Assembly (NCBI GenBank): GCA_964019135.1
Contig: OZ025255.1
Span: forward strand, 124,001-188,000
Source: Arenicola marina
Lineage: Eukaryota > Annelida > Polychaeta > Arenicolidae
Reading direction: 5' to 3'
Length of the DNA stretch: 64,000 bases
Shown: positions 11,231 to 23,504 of the stretch, piece by piece
Layout of the letters: the number at the start of each line of letters is the position of its first letter
Numbering within the stretch: the stretch's first letter is position 1
Position numbers and translations under genes: made by a program
The notes under the pieces: model-generated
What the model saw: only the letters and a program-made list of their open reading frames with translations
Databases searched by the model: none
Told to the model about the DNA's origin: nothing

Positions 11231-14200
11231 GTGTTCCGCCGGGTGAAGGCGGGGATGTTCCGGCGGGTGAAGGCGGGGGTGTGCCGCCGGGTGAAGGCGG
11301 GGATGTTCCGCCGGGTGAAGGCGGGGATGTTCCGGCGGGTGAAGGCGGGGGTGTTCCGCCGGGTGAAGGCGGGGATGTTCCGCCGGGTAAAGGCGGGGGT
11401 GTTCCGCCGGGTGAAGGCGGGGATGTTCCACCGGGTGAAGGCGGGGATGTTCCGGCGGGTGAAGGCGGGGGTGTTCCGCCGGGTGAAAGCGGGGATGTTC
11501 CGGCGGGTGAAGGCGGGGATGTTCCGCCGGGTGAAGGCGGGGATGTTCCGCCGGGTGAAGGCGGGGATGTTCCGGCGGGTGAAGGCGGGGATGTTCCGCC
11601 GGGTGAAGGCGGGGGTGTTCCGCCGGGTGAAGGCGGGGATGTTCCGCCGGGTGAAGGCGGGGATGTTCCACCGGGTGAAGGCGGGGATGTTCAGCTGGGT
11701 TAAGGCGGGAGTGTTCCGCCGGGTGAAGGCGGGGATGTTCCGCCGGGTGAAGGGGGGGATGTTCCGGCGGGTGAAGGCGGGGGTTTTCCGCCGGGTGAAG
11801 GCGGGGGTGTTCCGCCGGGTGAAGGCGGGGATGTTCCGCCGGGTGAAGGCGGGGATGTTCCGCCGGGTGAAGGCGGGGATGTTCCGGCGGGTGAAGGCGG
11901 GGGTGTTCCGCCGGGTGATAGCGGGGGTGTTCCGCCGGGTGAAGGCGGGGATGTTCCGCCGGGTAAAGGCGGGGATGTTCCGGCGGGTGAAGGCGGGGAT
12001 CTTCCGCCGGGTGAAGGCGGGGATCTTCCGCCGGGTGAAGGCGGGGGTGTTCCGCCGGGTGAAGGCGGGGATGTTCCGCCGGGTAAAGGCGGGGGTGTTC
12101 CGCCGGGTGAAGGCGGGGATGTTCCGCCGGGTGAAGGCGGGGATGTTCCGCCGGGTGAAGGCGGGGATGTTCCGGCGGGTGAAGGCGGGGGTGTTCCGCC
12201 GGGTGAAGGCGGGGATGTTCCGCCGGGTAAAGGCGGGGGTATTCCGCCGGGTGAAGGCGGGGATGTTCCGCCGGGTGAAGGCGGGGATGTTCCGGCGGGT
12301 GAAGGCGGGGATGTTCCGCCGGGTGAAGGCGGGGATGTTCCGCCGGGTGAAGGCGGGGATGTTCCGCCGGGTGAAGGCGGGGGTGTTCCGCCGGGTGAAA
12401 GCGGGGATGTTCCGGCGGGTGAAGGCGGGGATGTTCCGCCGGGTGAAGGCGGGGATGTTCCGGCGGGTGAAGGCGGGGGTGTTCCGCCGGGTGAAGGCGG
12501 GGGTGTTCCGCCGGGTGAAGGCGGGGATGTTCCGCCGGGTGAAGGCGGGGATGTTCCACCGGGTGAAGGCGGGGATGTTCAGCTGGGTTAAGGCGGGAGT
12601 GTTCCGCCGGGTGAAGGCGGGGATGTTCCGCCGGGTGAAGGGGGGGATGTTCCGGCGGGTGAAGGCGGGGGTTTTCCGCCGGGTGAAGGCGGGGGTGTAC
12701 CGCCGGGTGAAGGCGGGGATGTTCCGCCGGGCGAAGGCGGGGATGTTCCGCCGGGTGAAGGCGGGGATGTTCCGGCGGGTGAAGGCGGGGGTGTTCCGCC
12801 GGGTGATAGCGGGGGTGTTCCGCCGGGTGAAGGCGGGGATGTTCCGCCGGGTAAAGGCGGGGATGTTCCGGCGGGTGAAGGCGGGGATCTTCCGCCGGGT
12901 GAAGGCGGGGATGTTCCGCCGGGTGAAGGCGGGGGTGTTCCGCCGGGTGAAGGCGGGGGTGTTCCGCCGGGTGAAGGCGGGGATGTTCCGCCGGGTGAAG
13001 GCGGGGATGTTCCGCCGGGTGAAGGCGGGGATGTTCCGGCGGGTGAAGGCGGGGGTGTTCCGCCGGGTGAAGGCGGGGGTCTTCCGCCGGGTGAAGGCGG
13101 GGATGTTCCGCCGGGTGAAGGCGGGGATGTTCCGCCGGGTGAAGGCGGGGATGTTCCGCCGGGTGAAGGCGGGGAGGTTCCTCCGGGTGAAGGCGGGGAT
13201 GTTCCGCCGGGTGAAGGCGGGGATGTTCCGGCCTTGTGAAGGCGGGGATGTTCCGGCCTTGTGAAGGCGGGGGTGTTCCGCCGGGTGAAGGCGGGGGTGT
13301 TCCGCCGGTTGAAGGCGGGGATGTTCCGCCGGGTGAAGGCGGGGATGTTCCGGCGGGTGAAGGCGGGGGTGTTCCGCCGGGTGAAGGCGGGGATGTTCCG
13401 AAGGAAAAAGGCGGGGGTGTTCCGCCGGGTGAAGGCGGGGATGTTCCGCCGGGTGAAGGCGGGGGTGTTCCGCCGGGTGAAGGGGGGGGTGTTCCGCCGG
13501 GTGAAGGCGGGGATGTCCCGCCGGGTGAAGGCGGGGATGTTCAGGCGGGTGAAGGCGGGGGTGTTCCGCCGGGTAAAGGCGGGGAGGTTCCTCCGGGTGA
13601 AGGCGGGGATGTTCCACCGGGTAAAGGCGGGGATGTTCCGCCGGGTGAAGGCGGGGGTGTTCCGCCGGGTGAAGGCGGGGTGTTCCGCCTGGTGAAGGCG
13701 GGGATGTTCCGGCGGATGAAGGCGGGGGTGTGCCGCCGGGTGAAGGCGGGGATGTTCCGCCGGGTGAAGGCGGGGATGTTCCGGCGGGTGAAGGCGGGGG
13801 TGTTCCGCCGGGTGAAGGCGGGGATGTTCCGCCGGGTAAAGGCGGGGGTGTTCCGCCGGGTGAAGGCGGGGATGTTCCACCGGGTGAAGGCGGGGATGTT
13901 CCGGCGGGTGAAGGCGGGGGTGTTCCGCCGGGTGAAAGCGGGGATGTTCCGGCGGGTGAAGGCGGGGATGTTTCGCCGGGTGAAGGCGGGGATGTTCCGG
14001 CGGGTGAAGGCGGGGATGTTCCGCCGGGTGAAGGCGGGGGTGTTCCGCCGGGTGAAGGCGGGGATGTTCCGCCGGGTGAAGGCGGGGATGTTCCACCGGG
14101 TGAAGGCGGGGATGTTCAGCTGGGTTAAGGCGGGAGTGTTCCGAGGGGTGAAGGCGGGGATGTTCCGCCGGGTGAAGGGGGGGATGTTCCGGCGGGTGAA

Positions 14201-17200
14201 GGCGGGGGTTTTCCGCCGGGTGAAGGCGGGGGTGTTCCGCCGGGTGAAGGCGGGGATGTTCCGCCGGGTGAAGGCGGGGATGTTCCGCCGGGTGAAGGCG
14301 GGGATGTTCCGGCGGGTGAAGGCGGGGGTGTTCCGCCGGGTGATAGCGGGGGTGTTCCGCCGGGTGAAGGCGGGGATGTTCCGCCGGGTAAAGGCGGGGA
14401 TGTTCCGGCGGGTGAAGGCGGGGATCTTCCGCCGGGTGAAGGCGGGGATGTTCCGCCGGGTGAAGGCGGGGATGTTCCGCCGGGTGAAGGCGGGGATGTT
14501 CCGCCGGGTAAAGGCGGGGGTGTTCCGCCGGTTGAAGGCGGGGATGTTCCGCCGGGTGAAGGCGGGGATGTTCCGCCGGGTGAAGGCGGGGATGTTCCGG
14601 CGGGTGAAGGCGGGGGTGTTCCGCCGGGTGAAGGCGGGGATGTTCCGCCGGGTAAAGGCGGGGGTATTCCGCCGGGTGAAGGCGGGGATGTTCCGCCGGG
14701 TGAAGGCGGGGATGTTCCGGCGGGTGAAGGCGGGGATGTTCCGCCGGGTGAAGGCGGGGATGTTCCGCCGGGTGAAAGCGGGGATGTTCCGCCGGGTGAA
14801 GGCGGGGGTGTTCCGCCGGGTGAAAGCGGGGATGTTCCGGCGGGTGAAGGCGGGGATGTTCCGCCGGGTGAAGGCGGGGATGTTCCGGCGGGTGAAGGCG
14901 GGGGTGTTCCGCCGGGTGAAGGCGGGGGTGTTCCGCCGGGTGAAGGCGGGGATGTTCCGCCGGGTGAAGGCGGGGATGTTCCACCGGGTGAAGGCGGGGA
15001 TGTTCAGCTGGGTTAAGGCGGGAGTGTTCCGCCGGGTGAAGGCGGGGATGTTCCGCCGGGTGAAGGGGGGGATGTTCCGGCGGGTGAAGGCGGGGGTTTT
15101 CCGCCGGGTGAAGGCGGGGGTGTACCGCCGGGTGAAGGCGGGGATGTTCCGCCGGGTGAAGACGGGGATGTTCCGCCGGGTGAAGGCGGGGATGTTCCGG
15201 CGGGTGAAGGCGGGGGTGTTCCGGCGGGTGAAGGCGGGGGTGTTCCGCCGGGTGATAGCGGGGGTGTTCCGCCGGGTGAAGGCGGGGATGTTCCGCCGGG
15301 TAAAGGCGGGGATGTTCCGGCGGGTGAAGGCGGGGATCTTCCGCCGGGTGAAGGCGGGGATGTTCCGGCGGGTGAAGGCGGGGATGTTCCGCCGGGTGAA
15401 GGCGGGGATGTTCCGCCGGGTAAAGGCGGGGGTGTTCCGCCGGGTGAAGGCGGGGATGTTCCGCCGGGTGAAGGCGGGGATGTTCCGCCGGGTGAAGGCG
15501 GGGATGTTCCGGCGGGTGAAGGCGGGGGTGTTCCGCCGGGTGAAGGCGGGGATGTCCCGCCGGGTGAAGGCGGGGATGTTCAGGCGGGTGAAGGCGGGGG
15601 TGTTCCGCCGGGTAAAGGCGGGGAGGTTCCTCCGGGTGAAGGCGGGGATGTTCCGCCGGGTAAAGGCGGGGATGTTCCGCCGGGTGAAGGCGGGGGTGTT
15701 CCGCCAGGTGAAGGCGGGGTGTTCCGCCGGGTGAAGGCGGGGATGTTCCGGCGGGTGAAGGCGGGGGTTTTCCGCCGGGTGAAGGCGGGGGTGTTCCGCC
15801 GGGTGAAGGCGGGGATGTTCCGGCGGGTGAAGGCGGGGGTGTTCCGCCGGGTGATAGCGGGGGTGTTCCGCCGGGTGAAGGCGGGGATGTTCCGCCGGGT
15901 AAAGGCGGGGATGTTCCGGCGGGTGAAGGCGGGGATCTTCCGCCGGGTGAAGGCGGGGATGTTCCGCCGGGTGAAGGCGGGGATGTTCCGCCGGGTGAAG
16001 GCGGGGATGTTCCGCCGGGTAAAGGCGGGGGTGTTCCGCCGGTTGAAGGCGGGGATGTTCCGCCGGGTGAAGGCGGGGATGTTCCGCCGGGTGAAGGCGG
16101 GGATGTTCCGGCGGGTGAAGGCGGGGGTGTTCCGCCGGGTGAAGGCGGGGATGTTCCGCCGGGTAAAGGCGGGGGTATTCCGCCGGGTGAAGGCGGGGAT
16201 GTTCCGCCGGGTGAAGGCGGGGATGTTCCGGCGGGTGAAGGCGGGGATGTTCCGCCGGGTGAAGGCGGGGATGTTCCGCCGGGTGAAAGCGGGGATGTTC
16301 CGCCGGGTGAAGGCGGGGGTGTTCCGCCGGGTGAAAGCGGGGATGTTCCGGCGGGTGAAGGCGGGGATGTTCCGCCGGGTGAAGGCGGGGATGTTCCGGC
16401 GGGTGAAGGCGGGGGTGTTCCGCCGGGTGAAGGCGGGGGTGTTCCGCCGGGTGAAGGCGGGGATGTTCCGCCGGGTGAAGGCGGGGATGTTCCACCGGGT
16501 GAAGGCGGGGATGTTCAGCTGGGTTAAGGCGGGAGTGTTCCGCCGGGTGAAGGCGGGGATGTTCCGCCGGGTGAAGGGGGGGATGTTCCGGCGGGTGAAG
16601 GCGGGGGTTTTCCGCCGGGTGAAGGCGGGGGTGTACCGCCGGGTGAAGGCGGGGATGTTCCGCCGGGTGAAGACGGGGATGTTCCGCCGGGTGAAGGCGG
16701 GGATGTTCCGGCGGGTGAAGGCGGGGGTGTTCCGCCGGGTGATAGCGGGGGTGTTCCGCCGGGTGAAGGCGGGGATGTTCCGCCGGGTAAAGGCGGGGAT
16801 GTTCCGGCGGGTGAAGGCGGGGATCTTCCGCCGGGTGAAGGCGGGGATGTTCCGCCGGGTGAAGGCGGGGATGTTCCGCCGGGTGAAGGCGGGGATGTTC
16901 CGCCGGGTAAAGGCGGGGGTGTTCCGCCGGGTGAAGGCGGGGATGTTCCGCCGGGTGAAGGCGGGGATGTTCCGCCGGGTGAAGGCGGGGATGTTCCGGC
17001 GGGTGAAGGCGGGGGTGTTCCGCCGGGTGAAGGCGGGGATGTCCCGCCGGGTGAAGGCGGGGATGTTCAGGCGGGTGAAGGCGGGGGTGTTCCGCCGGGT
17101 AAAGGCGGGGAGGTTCCTCCGGGTGAAGGCGGGGATGTTCCGCCGGGTAAAGGCGGGGATGTTCCGCCGGGTGAAGGCGGGGGTGTTCCGCCAGGTGAAG

Positions 17201-18644
17201 GCGGGGTGTTCCGCCGGGTGAAGGCGGGGATGTTCCGGCGGGTGAAGGCGGGGGTTTTCCGCCGGGTGAAGGCGGGGGTGTTCCGCCGGGTGAAGGCGGG
17301 GATGTTCCGGCGGGTGAAGGCGGGGGTGTTCCGCCGGGTGATAGCGGGGGTGTTCCGCCGGGTGAAGGCGGGGATGTTCCGCCGGGTAAAGGCGGGGATG
17401 TTCCGGCGGGTGAAGGCGGGGATCTTCCGCCGGGTGAAGGCGGGGATGTTCCGCCGGGTGAAGGCGGGGATGTTCCGCCGGGTGAAGGCGGGGATGTTCC
17501 GCCGGGTAAAGGCGGGGGTGTTCCGCCGGTTGAAGGCGGGGATGTTCCGCCGGGTGAAGGCGGGGATGTTCCGCCGGGTGAAGGCGGGGATGTTCCGGCG
17601 GGTGAAGGCGGGGGTGTTCCGCCGGGTGAAGGCGGGGATGTTCCGCCGGGTGAAGGCGGGGATGTTCCGGCGGGTGAAGGCGGGGATGTTCCGCCGGGTG
17701 AAGGCGGGGATGTTCCGCCGGGTGAAAGCGGGGATGTTCCGCCGGGTGAAGGCGGGGGTGTTCCGCCGGGTGAAAGCGGGGATGTTCCGGCGGGTGAAGG
17801 CGGGGATGTTCCGCCGGGTGAAGGCGGGGATGTTCCGGCGGGTGAAGGCGGGGGTGTTCCGCCGGGTGAAGGCGGGGGTGTTCCGCCGGGTGAAGGCGGG
17901 GATGTTCCGCCGGGTGAAGGCGGGGATGTTCCACCGGGTGAAGGCGGGGATGTTCAGCTGGGTTAAGGCGGGAGTGTTCCGCCGGGTGAAGGCGGGGATG
18001 TTCCGCCGGGTGAAGGGGGGGATGTTCCGGCGGGTGAAGGCGGGGGTTTTCCGCCGGGTGAAGGCGGGGGTGTACCGCCGGGTGAAGGCGGGGATGTTCC
18101 GCCGGGTGAAGGCGGGGATGTTCCGCCGGGTGAAGGCGGGGATGTTCCGGCGGGTGAAGGCGGGGGTGTTCCGCCGGGTGATAGCGGGGGTGTTCCGCCG
18201 GGTGAAGGCGGGGATGTTCCGCCGGGTAAAGGCGGGGATGTTCCGGCGGGTGAAGGCGGGGATCTTCCGCCGGGTGAAGGCGGGGATGTTCCGCCGGGTG
18301 AAGGCGGGGATGTTCCGCCGGGTGAAGGCGGGGATGTTCCGCCGGGTAAAGGCGGGGGTGTTCCGCCGGGTGAAGGCGGGGATGTTCCGCCGGGTGAAGG
18401 CGGGGATGTTCCCCCGGGTGAAGGCGGGGATGTTCCGGCGGGTGAAGGCGGGGGTGTTCCGCCGGGTGAAGGCGGGGATGTCCCGCCGGGTGAAGGCGGG
18501 GATGTTCAGGCGGGTGAAGGCGGGGGTGTTCCGCCGGGTAAAGGCGGGGAGGTTCCTCCGGGTGAAGGCGGGGATGTTCCGCCGGGTAAAGGCGGGGATG
18601 TTCCGCCGGGTGAAGGCGGGGGTGTTCCGCCAGGTGAAGGCGGG
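11231..18644 (+). repeat. Type I higher-order repeats, second block (four copies)
   Basis: 23-base GCGGGGTGTTCC units at about 11,231, 13,680, 15,719 and 17,206 begin successive copies, 2,449, 2,039, 1,487 and 1,439 bases long. The 15,719 and 17,206 copies are near-identical for over 1.2 kb, apart from a block of two units missing from the latter near 17,640. In these two, the GTGTGCC opening unit and the first CAGCTG unit are absent, and a shortened opening jumps straight to GGGGGTTTTCC and GTGATAGCGG. CAGCTG units lie near 11,692, 12,579, 14,116, 15,003, 16,514 and 17,951. Two 25-base CCTTG units sit one unit apart at 13,232 and 13,257, and a CCGAAGGAAAAAGG unit at 13,398. Confidence 0.8.
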
Positions 18645-20180
18645 GTGTTCCGCCGGGTGAAGGCGGGGATGTTCCGGCGGGTGAAGGCGGGGGTTTTCCG
18701 CCGGGTGAAGGCGGGGGTGTTCCGCTGGGTGAAGGCGGGGATGTTCCGCCGGGTGAAGGCGGGGATGTTCCGCCGGGTGAAGGCGGGGATGTTCCGGCGG
18801 GTGAAGGCGGGTGTGTTCCGCCGGGTGATAGCGGGGGTGTTCCGCCGGGTGAAGGCGGGGATGTTCCGCCGGGTAAAGGCGGGGATGTTCCGGCGGGTGA
18901 AGGCGGGGATCTTCCGCCGGGTGAAGGCGGGGATGTTCCGCCGGGTGAAGGCGGGGATGTTCCGCCGGGTGAAGGCGGGGATGTTCCGCCGGGTAAAGGC
19001 GGGGGTGTTCCGCCGGGTGAAGGCGGGGATGTTCCGCCGGGTGAAGGCGGGGATGTTCCGCCGGGTGAAGGCGGGGATGTTCCGGCGGGTGAAGGCGGGG
19101 GTGTTCCGCCGGGTGAAGGCGGGGATGTTCCGCCGGGTAAAGGCGGGGGTATTCCGCCGGGTGAAGGCGGGGATGTTCCGCCGGGTGAAGGCGGGGATGT
19201 TCCGGCGGGTGAAGGCGGGGATGTTCCGCCGGGTGAAGGCGGGGATGTTCCGCCGGGTGAAGGCGGGGATGTTTCGCCGGGTGAAGGCGGGGGTGTTCCG
19301 CCGGGTGAAAGCGGGGATGTTCCGGCGGGTGAAGGCGGGGATGTTCCGCCGGGTGAAGGCGGGGATGTTCCGGCGGGTGAAGGCGGGGGTGTTCCGCCGG
19401 GTGAAGGCGGGGGTGTTCCGCCGGGTGAAGGCGGGGATGTTCCGCCGGGTGAAGGCGGGGATGTTCCGCCGGGTGAAGGCGGGGATGTTCAGCTGGGTTA
19501 AGGCGGGAGTGTTCCGCCGGGTGAAGGCGGGGATGTTCCGCCGGGTGAAGGGGGGGACGTTCCGGCGGGTGAAGGCGGGGGTTTTCCGCCGGCTGAAGGC
19601 GGGGGTGTACCGCCGGGTGAAGGCGGGGATGTTCCGCCGGGTGAAGGCGGGGATGTTCCGCCGGGTGAAGGCGGGGATGTTCCGGCGGGTGAAGGCGGGG
19701 GTGTTCCGCCGGGTGATAGCGGGGGTGTTCCGCCGGGTGAAGGCGGGGATGTTCCGCCGGGTAAAGGCGGGGATGTTCCGGCGGGTGAAGGCGGGGATCT
19801 TCCGCCGGGTGAAGGCGGGGATGTTCCGCCGGGTGAAGGCGGGGATGTTCCGCCGGGTGAAGGCGGGGATGTTCCGCCGGGTAAAGGCGGGGGTGTTCCG
19901 CCGGGTGAAGGCGGGGATGTTCCGCCGGGTGAAGGCGGGGATGTTCCGCCGGGTGAAGGCGGGGATGTTCCGGCGGGTGAAGGCGGGGGTGTTCCGCCGG
20001 GTGAAGGCGGGGATGTTCCGCCGGGTAAAGGCGGGGGTATTCCGCCGGGTGAAGGCGGGGATGTTCCGCCGGGTGAAGGCGGGGATGTTCCGGCGGGTGA
20101 AGGCGGGGATGTTCCGCCGGGTGAAGGCGGGGATGTTCCGCCGGGTGAAGGCGGGGATGTTCCGCCGGGTGAAGGCGGGG
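18645..20180 (+). repeat. Type I higher-order repeat, last copy of the second block
   Basis: This copy starts at the 23-base unit at about 18,645 and carries GTGATAGCGG units near 18,827 and 19,717, GATCTTCC near 18,908 and 19,797, GGGGTATTCC near 19,148 and 20,037, and one CAGCTG unit near 19,490. The two half-copies are offset by about 889 bases (37 units plus one). It differs from earlier copies in private changes such as GGGGGACGTTCC near 19,555 and CCGGCTGAAGG near 19,590. Confidence 0.75.
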
Positions 20181-21283
20181 ATGTTCCGGCGGGTGAAGGC
20201 GGGCGTGTTCCGCCGGGTGAAGGCTGGCATGTTCCGCCGGGTGAAGGCGGGGATGTTCCGGCGGGTGAAGTCGGGGGTGTTCCGCCGGGTGAAGGCGGGG
20301 GTCTTCCGCCGGGTGAAGGCGGGGATGTTCCGCCGGGTGAAGGCGGGGAGGTTCCGGCGGGTGAAGGCGGGGGTGTTCCGCCGGGTAAAGGCGGGGAGGT
20401 TCCTCCGGGTGAAGGCGGGGGTGTTCCGCCGGGTAAAGGCGGGGATGTTCCGCCGGGTGAAGGCGGGGGTGTTCCGCCGGGTGAAAGCGGGGGTGTTCCG
20501 CAGGGTGAAGGCGGGGATGTTCCGGCGGGTGAAGGCGGGGATGTTCCGAAGGAAAAAGGCGGGGGTGTTCCGCCGGGTGAAGGCGGGGATGTTCCGCCGG
20601 GTGAAGGCGGGGGTGTTCCGCCGGGTGAAGGCGGGGGTGTTCCGCCGGGTGAAGGCGGGGATGTCCCGCCGGGTGAAGGCGGGGATGTTCCGGCGGGTGA
20701 AGGCGGGGGTGTGCCGCCGGGTGAAGGCGGGGATGTTCCGCCGGCTGAAGGCGGGGATGTTCCGGCGGGTGAAGGCGGGGGTGTTCCGCCGGGTGAAGGC
20801 GGGGATGTTCAGCCGGGTGAAGGCGGGGATGTTCCGGCGGGTGAAGGCGGGGGTGATCCGCCGGGTGAAAGCGGGGGTGTTCCGCCGGGTGAAGGCGGGG
20901 GTGTTCCGCCGGGTGAAGGCGGGGGTCTTCCGCCGGGTGAAGGCGGGGATGTTCCGCCGGGTGAAGGCGGGGATGTTCCGGCGGGGGAAGGCGGGGGTGT
21001 TCCGCCGGGTAAAGGCGGGGAGGTTCCCCCGGGTGAAGGCGGGGGTGTTCCGCCGGGTAAAGGCGGGGATGTTCCGCCGGGTGAAGGCGCGGGTGTTCCG
21101 CCGGGTGAAGGCGGGGGTGTTCCGCCGGGTGAAGGCGGGGATGTTCCGGCGGGTGAAGGCGGGGGTGTTCCGCCGGGTGAAGGCGGGGATGTTCCGCCGG
21201 GTGAAGGCGGGGATGTTCCGCCGGGTGAAGGCGGGGGTGTTCAGCCGCGTTAAGGCGGGGGTGTTCCGCCGGGTGAAGGCGGG
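20181..21283 (+). repeat. Transitional segment, source-like copy of the 33.4 and 35.4 kb blocks
   Basis: The segment starts with a GGCTGGCATG unit near 20,222 and holds a CCGAAGGAAAAAGG unit at 20,546 and a GTGTGCCGCC unit near 20,709. From 20,711 to 21,253 the unit order matches 33,418-33,960 and 35,361-35,903, with only a few base differences. Shared marks are a CCGGCTGAAGG unit, a CCGGCGGGGGAAGG unit, a GGAGGTTCCCCCGGG unit and the terminal GTTCAGCCGCGTTAAGG unit near 21,240. That last unit has just four copies in the window (21,240; 33,948; 35,890; 37,308). Confidence 0.8.
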
Positions 21284-23504
21284 ATGTTCCGCCGGGTGAA
21301 GGCGGGGATGTTCCGGCGGGTGAAGGCGGGGGTGTTCCGCCGGGTGAAGGCGGGGGTGTTCCGCCGGGTGAAGGCGGGGATGTTCCGCCGGGTGAAGGCG
21401 AGGATGTTTCGCCGGGTGAAGGCGGGGATGTTCCGCCGGGTGAAGGCGGGGATGTTCCGGCGGGTGAAGGCGGGGGTGTTCCGCCGGGTGATGGCGGGGG
21501 TGTTCCGCCGGGTGAAGGCGGGGATGTTCCGCCGGGTAAAGGCGGGGATGTTCCGGCGGGTGAAGGCGGGGATGTTCCGCCGGGTGAGGGCGGGGATGTT
21601 CCGCCGGGTGAAGGCGGGGATGTTCCGCCGGATGAAGGCGGGGATGTTCCATCGGGTAAAGGCGGGGGTGTTCCGCCGGGTGACGGCGGGGATGTTCCGC
21701 CGGGTGAAGGCGGGGATGTTCCGGCGGGTGAAGGCGGGGGTGGTCCGCCGGGTGAAGGCGGGGATGTTCCGCCGGGTAAAGGCGGGGGTGTTCCGCCGGG
21801 TGAAGGCGGGGATGTTCCGCCGGGTGAAGGCGGGGATGTTCCGGCGGGTAAAGGCGGGGGTGTTCCGCCGGGTGAAGGCGGGGATGCTCCGCCGGGTGAA
21901 GGCGGGGATGTTCCGCCGGGTGAAGGCGGGGATGTTCCGCCGGGTGAAGGCGGGGATGTTCCGCCGGGTAAAGGCGGGGATGTTCCTCTGGGTGAAGGCG
22001 GGGATGTTCCGGCGGGTGAAGGCGGGGGTGTTCCGCCGGGTGAAGGCGGGGATGTTCCGGCGGGTGAAGGCGGGAGTGTTCCGCCGGGTGAAGGCGGGGA
22101 TGTTCCGCCGGGTGAAGGCGGGGATGTTCCGCCGGGTGAAGGCGGGGGTGTTCAGCCGGGTTAAGGCGGGGGTGTTCCGCCGGGTGAAAGCGGGGATGTT
22201 CCGCAGGGTGAAGGCGGGGATGTTCCGCCGGGTGAAGGCGGGGATGTTCCGCCGGGTAAAGGCAGGGGTGGTCCGCCGGGTGAAGGCGGGGGTGTTCCGC
22301 CGGGTGAAGGCGGGGATGTTCCGCCGGGTGAAGGCGGGGATGTTCCGGCGGGTGAAGGCGGGGGTGTTCCGCCGGGCGAAGGCGGGGATGTTCCGCCGGG
22401 TAAAGGCGGGGGTGTTCCGCCGGGTGAAGGCGGGGATGTTCCGCCGGGTGAAGGCGGGGATGTTCCGGCGGATGAAGGCGGGGGTGTTCCGCCGGGTGAA
22501 GGCGGGGATGCTCCGGCGGGTGAAGGCGGGGATGTTCCGCCGGGTGAAGGCGGGGGTGTTCCGCCGGGTGAAGGCGGGGGTGTTCCGCCGGGTGAAGGCG
22601 GGGATGTTCCGCCGGGTGAAGGCGGGGATGTTCCGGCGGGTGAAGGCGGGGGTGTTCCGCCGGGTGAAGGCGGGGGTGTTCCGCCGGGTGAAGGCGGGGA
22701 TGTTCCGCCGGGTAAAGGCGGGGATGTTCCGGCGGGTGAAGGCGGGGGTGTTCCGCCGGGTGAAGGCGGGGATGTTCCGCCGGGTGAAGGCGGGGATGTT
22801 CCGCCGGGTGAAGGCGGGGATGTTCCGCCGGGTAAAGGCGGGGGTGTTCCGCCGGGTGAAGGCGGGGATGTTCCGCCGGGTGAAGGCGGGGATGTTCCGC
22901 CGGGTGAAGGCGGGGATGTTCCGGCGGGTGAAGGCGGGGGTGTTCCGCCGGGTGAAGGCGGGGATGTTCCGCCGGGTAAAGGCGGGGGTGTTCCGCCGGG
23001 TGAAGGCGGGGATGTTCCGCCGGGTGAAGGCGGGGATGTTCCGCCGGGTGAAGGCGGGGATGTTCCGCCGGGTGAAGGCGGGGATGTTCCGGCGGGTGAA
23101 GGCGGGCGTGTTCCGCCGGGTGAAGGCTGGCATGTTCCGCCGGGTGAAGGCGGGGATGTTCCGGCGGGTGAAGGCGGGGATGTTCCGCCGGGTGAAGGCC
23201 GCGGTGTTCCGCCGGGTGAAGGCGGGGATGTTCCGCCGGGTGAAGGCGGGGTGTTCCGGCGGGTGAAGGCGGGGGTGTTCCGCCGGGTGAAGGCGGGGAT
23301 GTTCCGCCGGGTGAAGGCGGGGATGTTCCGCCGGGTGAAGGCGGGGATGTTCCGGCGGGTGAAGGCGGGGGTGTTCCGCCGGGTGAAGGCGGGGGTGTTC
23401 CGCCGGGTGAAGGCGGGGATGTTCCGCCGGGTAAAGGCGGGGATGTTCCGGCGGGTGAAGGCGGGGGTGTTCCGCCGGGTGAAGGCGGGGATGTTCCGCC
23501 GGGT
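21284..23504 (+). repeat. Type II repeat followed by a third copy of the left segment
   Basis: The 23-base GCGGGATGTTCC unit at 21,284 opens a type II copy with GCGAGGATGTTTCGCC near 21,411 and GTGATGGCGG near 21,490, followed by GTGAGGGCGG, GTGACGGCGG and GGGGTGGTCCGCC. A CAGCCG marker lies near 22,151. From about 22,550 the order resembles the left segment, including GGCTGGCATG near 23,126, a CCGCGGTG unit near 23,197 (changed from CCGGGGTG in the sister copies) and the 23-base unit at about 23,251. Confidence 0.75.
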
